From an uncultured Alphaproteobacteria bacterium (GTDB lineage Bacteria; Pseudomonadota; Alphaproteobacteria; HIMB59; GCA-002718135): a DNA stretch of 64,000 nucleotides. A program made the position numbers and the translations under genes. Below the pieces are notes generated by a model. It saw only the letters and a list, made by a program, of their open reading frames with translations, searched no databases and had not been told where the DNA came from. Within the stretch, counting starts at the first letter, position 1; every line of letters begins with the position of its first letter. This document shows positions 31,998 through 40,252 of this stretch, piece by piece. Where the stretch lies: contig CACEMR010000003.1 of assembly GCA_902560725.1 (NCBI GenBank), forward strand, positions 1 to 64,000, given 5' to 3'.

Positions 31998-32918
31998 GTG
32001 AATACCAAAGCATCATTAGAAAATTACAGTGATATCCTTTTAGTTAGAAAACTTCAGGGATATTTTGAGCTAATGAAACCAAGAGTTATGAGTTTGGTTA
32101 TTTTTACTGCTTTTGTAGGAATGTTTTTAGCCCCAGGTCGAATTGAATATCTTAACTATATATTTGTAATATTAGCCATCGCTATAGGAGCAGGATCATC
32201 GGCTTCAATTAATATGTGGTTTGATGAAGATATAGATCGAACAATGGAAAGGACAAAAACGCGTCCCATTCCGCTTGGCATTGTAACAAAAAATGAAGCA
32301 TTAGTTTTAGGAATTTTTTCAGGTATAATCTCTTTGTTGCTAATGCAATGGTTTGCTAACCCGCTTGCAACTAGTTTATTGCTATTCACAATTTTATTTT
32401 ACATATTTATTTATACATTTTGGTTAAAGAGAACTACTTCCCTTAACATTGTAATTGGTGGAGCTGCAGGAGCAATACCACCAATTATTGGTTGGACTGC
32501 AGTCAGTCCTGAAATTAGTTTTTTACCTATAAGTATGTTCCTGATTATATTTTTTTGGACACCACCACATTTTTGGGCATTGTCAGTATATAGATATAAT
32601 GATTATGAAAATGCAAAAGTTCCTATGTTGCCAAATGTTAAAAGTATTTATGATACAAAAAAACAAATTGTCTATTACACAGCTTTATTAATTATTTTTA
32701 GTTATTCACCTTACTTAGATAAAAATATTGGTTTAATTTATTTTATCATTGCAACAATTTTGAATTTTATTTTGTTATCTAGTTCTATAAAATTGAGAAA
32801 AACAAAAGAAAAAAAATCAAAACCTAACAAAGAAGGTTTAAAATTTTTTGCATTATCAATCTTTTACTTGTTTAGTTTATTTTCAGCTTTAGTAATTGAT
32901 CATTTAATTAAAATATGA
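31998..32918 (+). CDS. ctaB: Protohaem IX farnesyltransferase (haem O synthase)
   Basis: UbiA-superfamily membrane enzyme that adds the farnesyl group to haem B for the oxidase. The Asp-rich motifs are NMWFDEDIDRTMERTKTRP (near residues 72-90) and YRYNDYENAKVPMLP near 198-212. It is 306 aa with eight or nine membrane segments. The start is GTG, with AGG just before it. Its stop overlaps a small downstream gene. Confidence 0.95.
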   Translation: MNTKASLENYSDILLVRKLQGYFELMKPRVMSLVIFTAFVGMFLAPGRIEYLNYIFVILAIAIGAGSSASINMWFDEDIDRTMERTKTRPIPLGIVTKNEALVLGIFSGIISLLLMQWFANPLATSLLLFTILFYIFIYTFWLKRTTSLNIVIGGAAGAIPPIIGWTAVSPEISFLPISMFLIIFFWTPPHFWALSVYRYNDYENAKVPMLPNVKSIYDTKKQIVYYTALLIIFSYSPYLDKNIGLIYFIIATILNFILLSSSIKLRKTKEKKSKPNKEGLKFFALSIFYLFSLFSALVIDHLIKI

Positions 32919-33022
32919 AAAATAGAAGAAAAAAAAATTTAATCACATTGTTAATTTTACTCTGTATAGTAGCCTTCTTCTATATTTGGACTTTATTTAA
33001 GGCGAATATTTTTGGAGTATAA
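32915..33022 (+). CDS. Small single-helix membrane protein of the oxidase operon (CoxF-like)
   Basis: A 35-aa ORF too short for the ORF track: it opens MKNRRKKNLITLL, has one membrane helix with FYIWTLFK, and ends FGV. Its ATG overlaps the ctaB stop (ATGA) and its stop ends one base before the ctaG start, so it fills the gap exactly. Alphaproteobacteria often have a tiny basic-then-hydrophobic protein with an FYxxTxxK pattern at this place between ctaB and ctaG, called CoxF in some annotations. It is probably an oxidase assembly or accessory peptide; the family match is from memory of the pattern, not from a search. Confidence 0.7.
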   Translation: MKNRRKKNLITLLILLCIVAFFYIWTLFKANIFGV

Positions 33023-33023
33023 A

Positions 33024-33539
33024 ATGTCAAATAATAGAACAGCCATGGGGCTATCAATTATTGTTCTTACAATGATAATATTAGTTGCATTTTCAGTTCC
33101 ACTATACAATTTATTTTGCAGAGTTACTGGATATGGTGGTCAAACCAATACATCTGAATTTTTGTCTTCCACAATTCTTGAAAGGGATATTAATTTAAAA
33201 TTCAGTGCTGATGTTAATGACAGTATTGACTGGTCATTTGAACCACCTGAAAATCTTGAATTTAAGGTTGGTGAAAATATACTCGTTAATTATAAAGCAA
33301 CAAATCTTTCTGATAAACAAACCTCAGGTACTGCGACATTTAATGTTCTTCCAGTAAAGGTTGGGCCTTATTTTATAAAAACACAGTGTTTTTGTTTTGA
33401 AAAACAAACACTTAATCCAGGAGAATCTGTAGATATGCCAGTGGTATTTTATGTTGATCCTGCAATAAGTGAAGATCCTACAATGCAGGATGTTGAAGAG
33501 ATAACATTGTCATATACATTTTTTAAATATATAGAATAA
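33024..33539 (+). CDS. ctaG: Cytochrome c oxidase copper chaperone Cox11/CtaG
   Basis: Delivers copper to the CuB site of subunit I. One N-terminal membrane helix (residues about 8-30) is followed by PLYNLFCRVTGYGG and a periplasmic immunoglobulin-like domain with the copper motif QCFCFEKQTL near 122-131. The ORF track begins at a TTG at 33012; the ATG at 33024 (MSNNRTAMG) fits the family and has a GGAG box 6 bases upstream. It is 171 aa from there. Confidence 0.95.
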   Translation: MSNNRTAMGLSIIVLTMIILVAFSVPLYNLFCRVTGYGGQTNTSEFLSSTILERDINLKFSADVNDSIDWSFEPPENLEFKVGENILVNYKATNLSDKQTSGTATFNVLPVKVGPYFIKTQCFCFEKQTLNPGESVDMPVVFYVDPAISEDPTMQDVEEITLSYTFFKYIE

Positions 33540-33544
33540 AAACT

Positions 33545-34393
33545 ATGTCTGATAACTCTTCTTCAACAGGACAAAAACATCCTTATCATTTAGTAGATCC
33601 AAGTCCTTTACCTTTCCTATCTTCAATTGCTGCCTTAGCAATGGCTGCTGGACTGGTTTTCTATATGCACTACGAAACAACTTGGTTGCTAATATTAGGT
33701 ACTATTGGATTATTAACTATCATGTTTATTTGGTGGAGAGATATTATCAATGAGTCAACTTTTCAAAAAGTTCATACACCTGTGGTAGAGTTAGGATTAA
33801 GATATGGAATGGCTCTATTCATTGCCTCTGAAGTTATGTTCTTTGTTGCATTCTTTTGGGCTTTCTTTGATGCGAGTCTAACTCCAAAACTTCCGATTGA
33901 GGAATATACAGAAATTTTTGATACAGACGGAGCTGTAGGTGTCTGGCCTCCTGAAGGAATAAAAACATTTGATCCACTGGATGTTCCTTTTTTAAATACA
34001 TTAATTTTATTAATGTCTGGAACAACATGCACATGGGCACATCATGCAGTACGTGAAGGTCATAGAGATCAAGCAATTCAGGCTTTATGGATCACAGTTG
34101 GCTTGGGAGTGTTTTTTACTTTTATGCAAGGAGTAGAATATTACGAGGCAGCTTTACACTACTTTAGTTTCACTGACGGAATATACCCTTCAGTTTTTTA
34201 TATGGCCACTGGCTTTCATGGCTTTCATGTAATGGTTGGAACAGCATTTTTGGCCGTGTGTTTATTTAGAGTATATAAGAACCATTTTACTCCAGATAGA
34301 CATTTTGGTTTAGAGGCAGCAGCTTGGTATTGGCATTTTGTTGATGTTGTTTGGCTTTTCCTTTTTATATGTGTTTATGTTTGGGGTGCATAA
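33545..34393 (+). CDS. ctaE: Cytochrome c oxidase subunit III
   Basis: Seven-helix subunit of the aa3 oxidase. It starts MSDNSSSTGQKHPYHLVDPSPLPF, has WWRDII near residues 62-67, ASEVMFFVAFFWAFF near 92-106, and ends AAWYWHFVDVVWLFLFICVYVWGA. At 282 aa it is complete. It lies 5 bases after ctaG. Its TAA stop directly precedes, in the same reading frame, the proposed start of SURF1. Confidence 0.96.
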   Translation: MSDNSSSTGQKHPYHLVDPSPLPFLSSIAALAMAAGLVFYMHYETTWLLILGTIGLLTIMFIWWRDIINESTFQKVHTPVVELGLRYGMALFIASEVMFFVAFFWAFFDASLTPKLPIEEYTEIFDTDGAVGVWPPEGIKTFDPLDVPFLNTLILLMSGTTCTWAHHAVREGHRDQAIQALWITVGLGVFFTFMQGVEYYEAALHYFSFTDGIYPSVFYMATGFHGFHVMVGTAFLAVCLFRVYKNHFTPDRHFGLEAAAWYWHFVDVVWLFLFICVYVWGA

Positions 34394-35083
34394 ATTAAAA
34401 AATTCCCTTTAAATTTTTTCCTATTTAGCCTTGTTTGTGTAGCCTTGACTTCATATTTAGGATTTTGGCAATTAGAAAGATTAAAATGGAAAGAACAACT
34501 AATTGATAATTTCAATAACTTACAAGATCAAAAACCCCTTTCATTATCAATGGGAAAAATGAAATATCCAAATATTGAAGAATTTACAAAAATTATTTCT
34601 AAGGGAACTGTTGATAGATCGAAAAAAATTTTTTTACCTGCTAAAACTAATAATGGTAAAAATGGCATCAGATTAGGAAGTCTTTTGACTGACAATCATG
34701 GAAATCATTATTTAATAGATGAAGGATGGTTTCCTGAGAAACAATATGATTATTTTAAAAATAATAATATAATTATTAATACTGAAATTATTGGTTACAT
34801 TAGATTTCCAACTCAAAAGAAAATGTTTACTCCAGAAAATTCCATAAAAACTAATGAATGGTACTATTATGATTTGCAACAAATTCAAAACTACTTTGGT
34901 GTTCAAATTAATCAAAAATTTTTTATAAAAAATATGTCAAATTATTCTGAGAATTTTCTAGTTCCATCTTCAATTAAACACAATTTTGCAAATAATCATT
35001 TACAATATGCTATTACTTGGTTTTTGATGAGTATTTCTTTTTGTGTTATTTTTTCTATATATTTTTTCAGGAATTTTAAATGA
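34394..35083 (+). CDS. SURF1-family oxidase assembly protein, apparently with an ATT start
   Basis: SURF1/Shy1 proteins help insert haem a into subunit I. The ORF track starts at the TTG at 34445, but that removes the N-terminal membrane helix that all members need. Reading back in frame gives (I)KKFPLNFFLFSLVCVALTSYLGFWQLERLKWK, an ideal SURF1 start, up to an ATT codon immediately after the ctaE TAA. The GGGGTG at 34383-34388 is a possible SD five bases before that ATT. No ATG, GTG or earlier TTG exists in that stretch. From ATT it is 229 aa, with the C-terminal helix FLMSISFCVIFSIYFF and NHLQYAITWF. Confidence 0.85.
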   Translation: MKKFPLNFFLFSLVCVALTSYLGFWQLERLKWKEQLIDNFNNLQDQKPLSLSMGKMKYPNIEEFTKIISKGTVDRSKKIFLPAKTNNGKNGIRLGSLLTDNHGNHYLIDEGWFPEKQYDYFKNNNIIINTEIIGYIRFPTQKKMFTPENSIKTNEWYYYDLQQIQNYFGVQINQKFFIKNMSNYSENFLVPSSIKHNFANNHLQYAITWFLMSISFCVIFSIYFFRNFK

Positions 35084-36447
35084 AATATTTAAGTACAAGA
35101 GACAATTCACTAAACCAATCTTTTAATGATATTTTATATCAAGGTCTTTCTAAAGATGGAGGTCTCTACCTGCCAAGAGAATGGCCAACAATTAATTTAG
35201 ATAAATTATTAAATTTGTCCTACCAGGAAGTTGCAACAGAAATAATTCATTCTTTTACTAAAGACGATATTAATAAAGAGGACTTATCTCAGATTATAAT
35301 GAATTCATATGTTGATTTTAAAAATGATAAAATTGCACCTATACTTAAATTAGATAATAATAAATTCTTATTAGAATTATTTTATGGACCAACTTACGCA
35401 TTTAAAGATTATGCATTACAGTTTTTAGGAAATTTGTTTTCTTATAGTCTAAAAATTAATCCCAGAAAAATATCAATACTTGGCGCTACCTCTGGGGATA
35501 CTGGTTCCGCTGCAATAAATGCTTTTAAATCAAATAAAGACATTAATGTTTTTATGTTACATCCTCATAATAAAGTATCACCAATGCAACAAAAACAAAT
35601 GACTACTGTTGATGAAAAAAATATATTTAATATTGCAATAGAAGGTAATTTTGATGATTGTCAAAAAATCGTCAAAAAGTTATTTTTAGATGATGAAATT
35701 CAAAGTCAAACTTCTTTAACTGCTGTTAATTCAATTAATTGGGCGCGACTAATAGCACAAGTTGTATATTATTTTTGGACTTATTTACAGATTAGAAGAA
35801 AAAATCTAAACTTTATTGTGCCCTCTGGTAATTTTGGAAATATTTTTTCTGCTTATGTTGCAAAAAAAATAGGCCTTCCTATAAATCGCTTACATATAGC
35901 TACAAATAAAAACGACATTCTTAAATCAATTATCAAAAATGGAGTTATGAAGAAAAAAATAGTTTCTCAAACATTTAGTCCAAGCATGGATATACAAATT
36001 TCAAGTAATTTTGAAAGACAAATGTTTGAAAGTCTTAATAGAGACAGCTCTAAGGTAAGTGAAATTTTTGAAATATTTTATAAAACAGGAAATTATACTT
36101 TTGATAAAAATATTATTGAAGATTTTAAAAAAATATATGATGCATCAAGTATTAATGATGAAGAAACTCTTGAAACAATAAAAAAAGTATATGATTTTTA
36201 CGGTTATCTTTCAGACCCTCATACTGCTACAGGTATAAAACTACTATTAGAAAAAAACCAAAACGAAACATGGATTTCTTTAGCTTGTGCACACCCAGCA
36301 AAGTTTCAAGATACTGTTAAAAAAGCAACTAATTTGGACGTAGAAATACCTGAAGAATTGGGTAAAATCTTTGATAAAAAGGAAAAGATGACTATATTAG
36401 CAAATAGTACAAAAGAAGTTAAAAAATTCATTTTAGAAAATATTTAA
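35080..36447 (+). CDS. thrC: Threonine synthase
   Basis: PLP enzyme converting O-phosphohomoserine to threonine. The PLP lysine is in YGPTYAFKDYALQFLG (near residues 104-119), and the phosphate-binding glycine loop is GATSGDTGSAA near 133-143. At 455 aa it is the long bacterial type. It overlaps SURF1 by 4 bases (ATGA). The partner homoserine kinase thrB is in this window at 55.7 kb, in another operon. Confidence 0.95.
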   Translation: MKYLSTRDNSLNQSFNDILYQGLSKDGGLYLPREWPTINLDKLLNLSYQEVATEIIHSFTKDDINKEDLSQIIMNSYVDFKNDKIAPILKLDNNKFLLELFYGPTYAFKDYALQFLGNLFSYSLKINPRKISILGATSGDTGSAAINAFKSNKDINVFMLHPHNKVSPMQQKQMTTVDEKNIFNIAIEGNFDDCQKIVKKLFLDDEIQSQTSLTAVNSINWARLIAQVVYYFWTYLQIRRKNLNFIVPSGNFGNIFSAYVAKKIGLPINRLHIATNKNDILKSIIKNGVMKKKIVSQTFSPSMDIQISSNFERQMFESLNRDSSKVSEIFEIFYKTGNYTFDKNIIEDFKKIYDASSINDEETLETIKKVYDFYGYLSDPHTATGIKLLLEKNQNETWISLACAHPAKFQDTVKKATNLDVEIPEELGKIFDKKEKMTILANSTKEVKKFILENI

Positions 36448-36448
36448 T

Positions 36449-37702
36449 ATGCACAAAATTACAGAACTTGATAATGGACTGAGAATAGTTACTCAAAATA
36501 TGCCAGGCCTAGAAACAGTTTCAATGGGAATTTGGAATTTTGTTGGAGGTAGAGATGAATTGAAAGAAGTAAATGGAGTCGCTCATCTTTTAGAACATAT
36601 GGCATTTAAAGGAACAACAACAAAAAATGCTCTTCAAATTGCTGAAACAATTGAAAATGTAGGTGGAGATATTAATGCTTATACTTCAAAAGAAATAACT
36701 GCTTACTATGTTAAACTATTAGCTGATGATTTACCTTATGGGATAGATATACTTACAGATATTCTTCAAAATTCAACTTTTGAAGAAGAAGAATTAAATA
36801 GAGAACGAGGGGTTATAATTCAAGAAATTGGTATGTATCTTGATACACCTGATGATATGATTTTTGATTATTGGCAAGAAAAAGCATATCCCAACCAGCC
36901 AATGGGACGTTCAATTTTAGGAAAAACTGATATTATAAAAAATATCTCTCGAGAACAAGTTAAGGATTTTATGATGCAAAACTATAATCCTAAACGAATG
37001 ATAATTAGTGCTGCTGGTAAAATCAATCATGATGAATTTGTTGAGTCAATTAAAAAAACATGCACGAATTTACCTTTAGGAGAGTCTCACTTAAGAAATA
37101 AAGCTAATTACGAGTCAGGTGAATATAGAGAAGATAAAAAACTAGAGCAGATTCACCTACTTCTTGGTTTTGAAGGTGTTGATTATCATCATGAAGATTT
37201 CTATTCTCTTTTAGTTTATTCTTCACTACTTGGCGGTGGGATGTCTTCAAGATTATTTCAAGAGATTAGAGAAAAAAGAGGTTTAGTTTATGGAATATCT
37301 TCTTTTAGTTCATCTTATACTGATACAGGAGTGTTTGGAATTTATTGTGGAACAGGTGAAAATCAAATTCAAGAATTAATACCAGTATTATGTGATGAAT
37401 TAAACAAAAGTCCAAATTCTATTTCAGAAAAAGAAATCAATAGAGGTAAGGCTCAATTAAAAGCAAGCTTAATGATGGGAAGAGAAAGTGCTTTTAGACG
37501 CTGTGAAAGTGCTGCTAGACAATTATTAGTTTTTGGTCGAATAATTGAACCAACCGAAACAATAAAAAAAATTGATCTAGTGTCAAAAGAAACTGTTGGA
37601 AATATCGCAAAAAAAATAGTTTCTGGCCCTATAACGATTTCAAGCATCGGACCACTATCAAAGTTAGAAAATTTAGACAAAATACAAGCTCGAATTCAAT
37701 AA
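36449..37702 (+). CDS. M16-family zinc peptidase (processing-peptidase-like)
   Basis: Zinc metalloprotease related to mitochondrial processing peptidase beta. The inverted zinc motif HLLEHMAFKGT is near residues 47-57, with the third ligand Glu in the LNRERGVIIQEI region near 128. The C-terminal half has LLGGGMSSRLFQEIREKRGLVYGI. At 417 aa it is a single-chain catalytic form. It follows thrC by one base, a conserved pairing in alphaproteobacteria. Substrates in bacteria are unclear. Confidence 0.9.
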   Translation: MHKITELDNGLRIVTQNMPGLETVSMGIWNFVGGRDELKEVNGVAHLLEHMAFKGTTTKNALQIAETIENVGGDINAYTSKEITAYYVKLLADDLPYGIDILTDILQNSTFEEEELNRERGVIIQEIGMYLDTPDDMIFDYWQEKAYPNQPMGRSILGKTDIIKNISREQVKDFMMQNYNPKRMIISAAGKINHDEFVESIKKTCTNLPLGESHLRNKANYESGEYREDKKLEQIHLLLGFEGVDYHHEDFYSLLVYSSLLGGGMSSRLFQEIREKRGLVYGISSFSSSYTDTGVFGIYCGTGENQIQELIPVLCDELNKSPNSISEKEINRGKAQLKASLMMGRESAFRRCESAARQLLVFGRIIEPTETIKKIDLVSKETVGNIAKKIVSGPITISSIGPLSKLENLDKIQARIQ

Positions 37703-37712
37703 AGATAAAATA

Positions 37713-37919
37713 TTATTTTATTTTAATTTTTTCTTTAACTAAATGCTCTTCTTGAAAATTTTTAATAGATAAATTCATTTCTAATTCAATTTCATCATCT
37801 ACTTTGATTTCTCCATTTTCAAATTTACTTGTTAAAGATGTTTCTATTATTCTCTGAGAAGAAATACCTACCTTCTTTAAAAATTTCCTTACTTCAATAT
37901 TTAAATTATCTTTATTCAT
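37713..37919 (-). CDS. Small cytosolic protein, DUF6494-like
   Basis: A 68-aa protein beginning MNKDNLNIEVRKFLKKVGISSQRIIE, ending in a Lys/Glu-rich stretch. It resembles a small alphaproteobacterial family (DUF6494) of unknown function; the match is from memory of the N-terminal pattern RKFLKKVG(I/V)(S/T)SQR. The ORF track starts 12 residues earlier; the ATG at 37919 fits the family start. It converges with the M16 gene and is divergent from ogt. Confidence 0.65.
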   Translation of the reverse strand: MNKDNLNIEVRKFLKKVGISSQRIIETSLTSKFENGEIKVDDEIELEMNLSIKNFQEEHLVKEKIKIK

Positions 37920-37937
37920 ATAAATACTATAAATTAT

Positions 37938-37967
37938 TTGATAAGATTCCCACAATAGTGATATTCT
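37938..37967 (+). promoter_or_regulatory. Candidate promoter for ogt, giving a leaderless message
   Basis: TTGATA, an 18-base spacer and TATTCT lie in the gap before ogt. The -10 box ends 6 bases before the ATG, so transcription would begin at or next to the start codon, with no room for an SD. It is judged by eye. Confidence 0.5.
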
Positions 37968-37973
37968 TTTTTA

Positions 37974-38420
37974 ATGAATTCTTATAGTTTTAAAACTTCA
38001 GTTGGCTGGATAACTATACAATCTAGTGGATCTAAGCTTGTTTCTGTAAAGTTCGGTAAATCAAAAAAGTATAGCGCTTCTAAATACTTAAAAAATATTT
38101 CTAAACAAATTAAATCATTTACTATTGGTAAATTGCAAAAATTTAAAATAGATTATGAGCTATCTGGTTCTTTACTACAAATTAAAATTTGGAGAGAATT
38201 ATCAAAAATTAAATATGGAAAAATAAAAACATATGGTGAAATAGCAAAAAAATTGAATACTTCACCTCGTTACGTAGGTAATGTTTGTGGTCAAAACAAT
38301 TTATTATTAATTATTCCTTGTCATAGAGTTATAAGAAGTGACGGATCTCTTGGTGGATTTTCAGGTTTAGGTGGTATAAAACTTAAAAAAAAATTACTTA
38401 AATTAGAATCAAATGTCTAA
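37974..38420 (+). CDS. ogt: Methylated-DNA-protein-cysteine methyltransferase
   Basis: Suicide repair enzyme that takes alkyl groups from O6-alkylguanine. The acceptor Cys is in LLIIPCHRVIRSDG (near residue 121), preceded by the helix-turn-helix segment KTYGEIAKKLNTSPRYVGNVCG with the Tyr and Arg of the family, and followed by LGGFSGLGG. It is 148 aa, without an Ada regulatory domain. There is no SD; see the promoter just upstream. Its stop overlaps the next gene by 8 bases. Confidence 0.92.
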   Translation: MNSYSFKTSVGWITIQSSGSKLVSVKFGKSKKYSASKYLKNISKQIKSFTIGKLQKFKIDYELSGSLLQIKIWRELSKIKYGKIKTYGEIAKKLNTSPRYVGNVCGQNNLLLIIPCHRVIRSDGSLGGFSGLGGIKLKKKLLKLESNV

Positions 38421-39138
38421 AAATATTATTGTTCTTCAACACATACCAATTGAAACACCTGGATATTTATTGGATTTAATGAAGCAAGATAAATTTAATA
38501 TAACAACAATTGAATTGGATCATGGTGAAAAAATACCAGATAATTTGTCTTCATATCACGCGATGTTTTGTATGGGAGGTCCAATGGATACTTGGATGGA
38601 AGATCAATATCCATGGCTGATTGAAGAGAAAAAGAAAATTAAAGAATTTGTAGTAAATTTAAAAAAACCTTACTTAGGTTTTTGTCTTGGCTGTCAATTA
38701 CTCGGAGAAGTTTTAGGTGGAAAAGTTATTAAATCGATACCATCAGAGATAGGAATTTTAAATATAGAAATGTCAAAAGCAAAAGATAATGATAAATTAT
38801 TCTCAGAATACTCTGATACAATTAATGCTTTGCAATGGCATAGTTATGAAGTTTCTGAATTAGATAGCAATAAAAATGTAACTATCCTAGGGTCATCCAA
38901 AACTACAAAATATCAAATTTTTAAATATATGGAGCACGCGTATGGGATACAATTTCATATAGAAATTAAGGATAATACTGTTAACCAGTGGTCTTGTGTT
39001 CCCGAATATGAAAAAGCTCTAGAAGATAGTCTAGGAAGTGGAGCTCTAGAAAATTTTGATAAAAAAGCAAAAATGTATATGAAAGAAATGAACTTAAGTG
39101 CTGAAATTTTGTATAAAAATTTTAAAAAAATAATTTAA
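38413..39138 (+). CDS. Class I glutamine amidotransferase domain protein
   Basis: Stand-alone GATase1 domain of the GuaA-like type. The nucleophile elbow is GFCLGCQLLGEVLGG (near residues 93-107). LQWHSYEV is near 155, and the terminal His is in YGIQFHIEIKD, where Ile replaces the usual Pro of FHPE. Such proteins may hydrolyse glutamine or gamma-glutamyl compounds. It is 241 aa. Overlap with ogt implies co-transcription; no functional link is apparent. Confidence 0.82.
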   Translation: MSKNIIVLQHIPIETPGYLLDLMKQDKFNITTIELDHGEKIPDNLSSYHAMFCMGGPMDTWMEDQYPWLIEEKKKIKEFVVNLKKPYLGFCLGCQLLGEVLGGKVIKSIPSEIGILNIEMSKAKDNDKLFSEYSDTINALQWHSYEVSELDSNKNVTILGSSKTTKYQIFKYMEHAYGIQFHIEIKDNTVNQWSCVPEYEKALEDSLGSGALENFDKKAKMYMKEMNLSAEILYKNFKKII

Positions 39139-39190
39139 TTATGATGACTGCTTTTTGATTTCATGATTAAATGAATTTTGGAGATAAATT

Positions 39191-40243
39191 ATGAAGAAGA
39201 TAAAGGGACCTGCTATTTTTTTGGCACAATTTGCTGATGATAAAGAGCCTTTTAATTCATTAAAGGGAATTTCAAAATGGGCTTCTGATTTAGGTTATAA
39301 AGGTGTGCAAATACCATCTTGGGATAGTCGTTTGTTTGATTTATCTAAAGCTGCAGAGAGTAAAGATTATTGTGATGAAATTAAAGGTGTTTTAAAAAAT
39401 AATAATATTGAATTAACAGAATTATCTACCCACTTACAAGGTCAGTTAGTTGCTGTTCATCCTGCTTACGATATTCCTTTTGATGGTTTTGCTCCTAAGC
39501 AAGTTAAGGGTAACCCAAATAAAAGACAAGAATGGGCATCAAATCAATTAATGATGGCAGCTTCTGCATCAAAAAATCTGGGATTAATAGCACATGCAAC
39601 TTTTTCTGGCGCACTTGCTTGGCCTTACTTGTATCCATGGCCCCAAAGACCTACAGGTTTAGTTGATGAAGCATTTGATGAGTTAGCTAAGAGATGGATG
39701 CCCATATTAAATGCTTTTGACGATTCTGGTGTAGACTTATGTTATGAAATACATCCTGGAGAAGATCTACATGATGGTGTTACATTTGAAATGTTTTTAG
39801 AAAAAGTAAAAAACCATAATCGATGTAATATGCTTTATGATCCAAGTCATTTTGTGTTACAACATTTAAATTATCTCGATTATATTGATATATATCACGA
39901 AAAGTTAAAGATGTTTCATGTAAAAGATGCTGAATTGAATCCAACAGGAAAACAGGGAGTATATGGTGGATTTCAATCTTGGATTGATAGAGCAGGTAGA
40001 TTTAGATCTCTTGGAGATGGACAAGTAGATTTTAAATCAATTTTTTCAAAACTTTCTGGTTATAATTTTAATGGATGGGCTGTTCTTGAATGGGAATGTT
40101 GCATAAAGAGTCCGCAACAAGGCGCTCTAGAGGGAGCTAAATTTATAGATCAGCACATAATTGATGTAACAGAAAAAGCTTTTGATGATTTTGCAGACTC
40201 AGGGATGGACAAAGAAACTAACAAAAAACTCCTAGGTATTTAA
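39191..40243 (+). CDS. TIM-barrel sugar isomerase/epimerase
   Basis: Xylose-isomerase-like TIM-barrel protein of 350 aa. Metal ligands can be proposed at Glu of LCYEIHPGED (near 195), Asp-His in YDPSHFVLQ (near 219-222), His in KMFHVKDAEL and Glu in AVLEWECCIK. A GGAGA box precedes the ATG. It is followed 9 bases later by a Gfo/Idh/MocA dehydrogenase, a pairing seen in inositol and unusual-sugar pathways. It is not closely similar by eye to the barrel at 4319-5296. The substrate is unknown. Confidence 0.82.
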   Translation: MKKIKGPAIFLAQFADDKEPFNSLKGISKWASDLGYKGVQIPSWDSRLFDLSKAAESKDYCDEIKGVLKNNNIELTELSTHLQGQLVAVHPAYDIPFDGFAPKQVKGNPNKRQEWASNQLMMAASASKNLGLIAHATFSGALAWPYLYPWPQRPTGLVDEAFDELAKRWMPILNAFDDSGVDLCYEIHPGEDLHDGVTFEMFLEKVKNHNRCNMLYDPSHFVLQHLNYLDYIDIYHEKLKMFHVKDAELNPTGKQGVYGGFQSWIDRAGRFRSLGDGQVDFKSIFSKLSGYNFNGWAVLEWECCIKSPQQGALEGAKFIDQHIIDVTEKAFDDFADSGMDKETNKKLLGI

Positions 40244-40252
40244 GGAAAAAAA

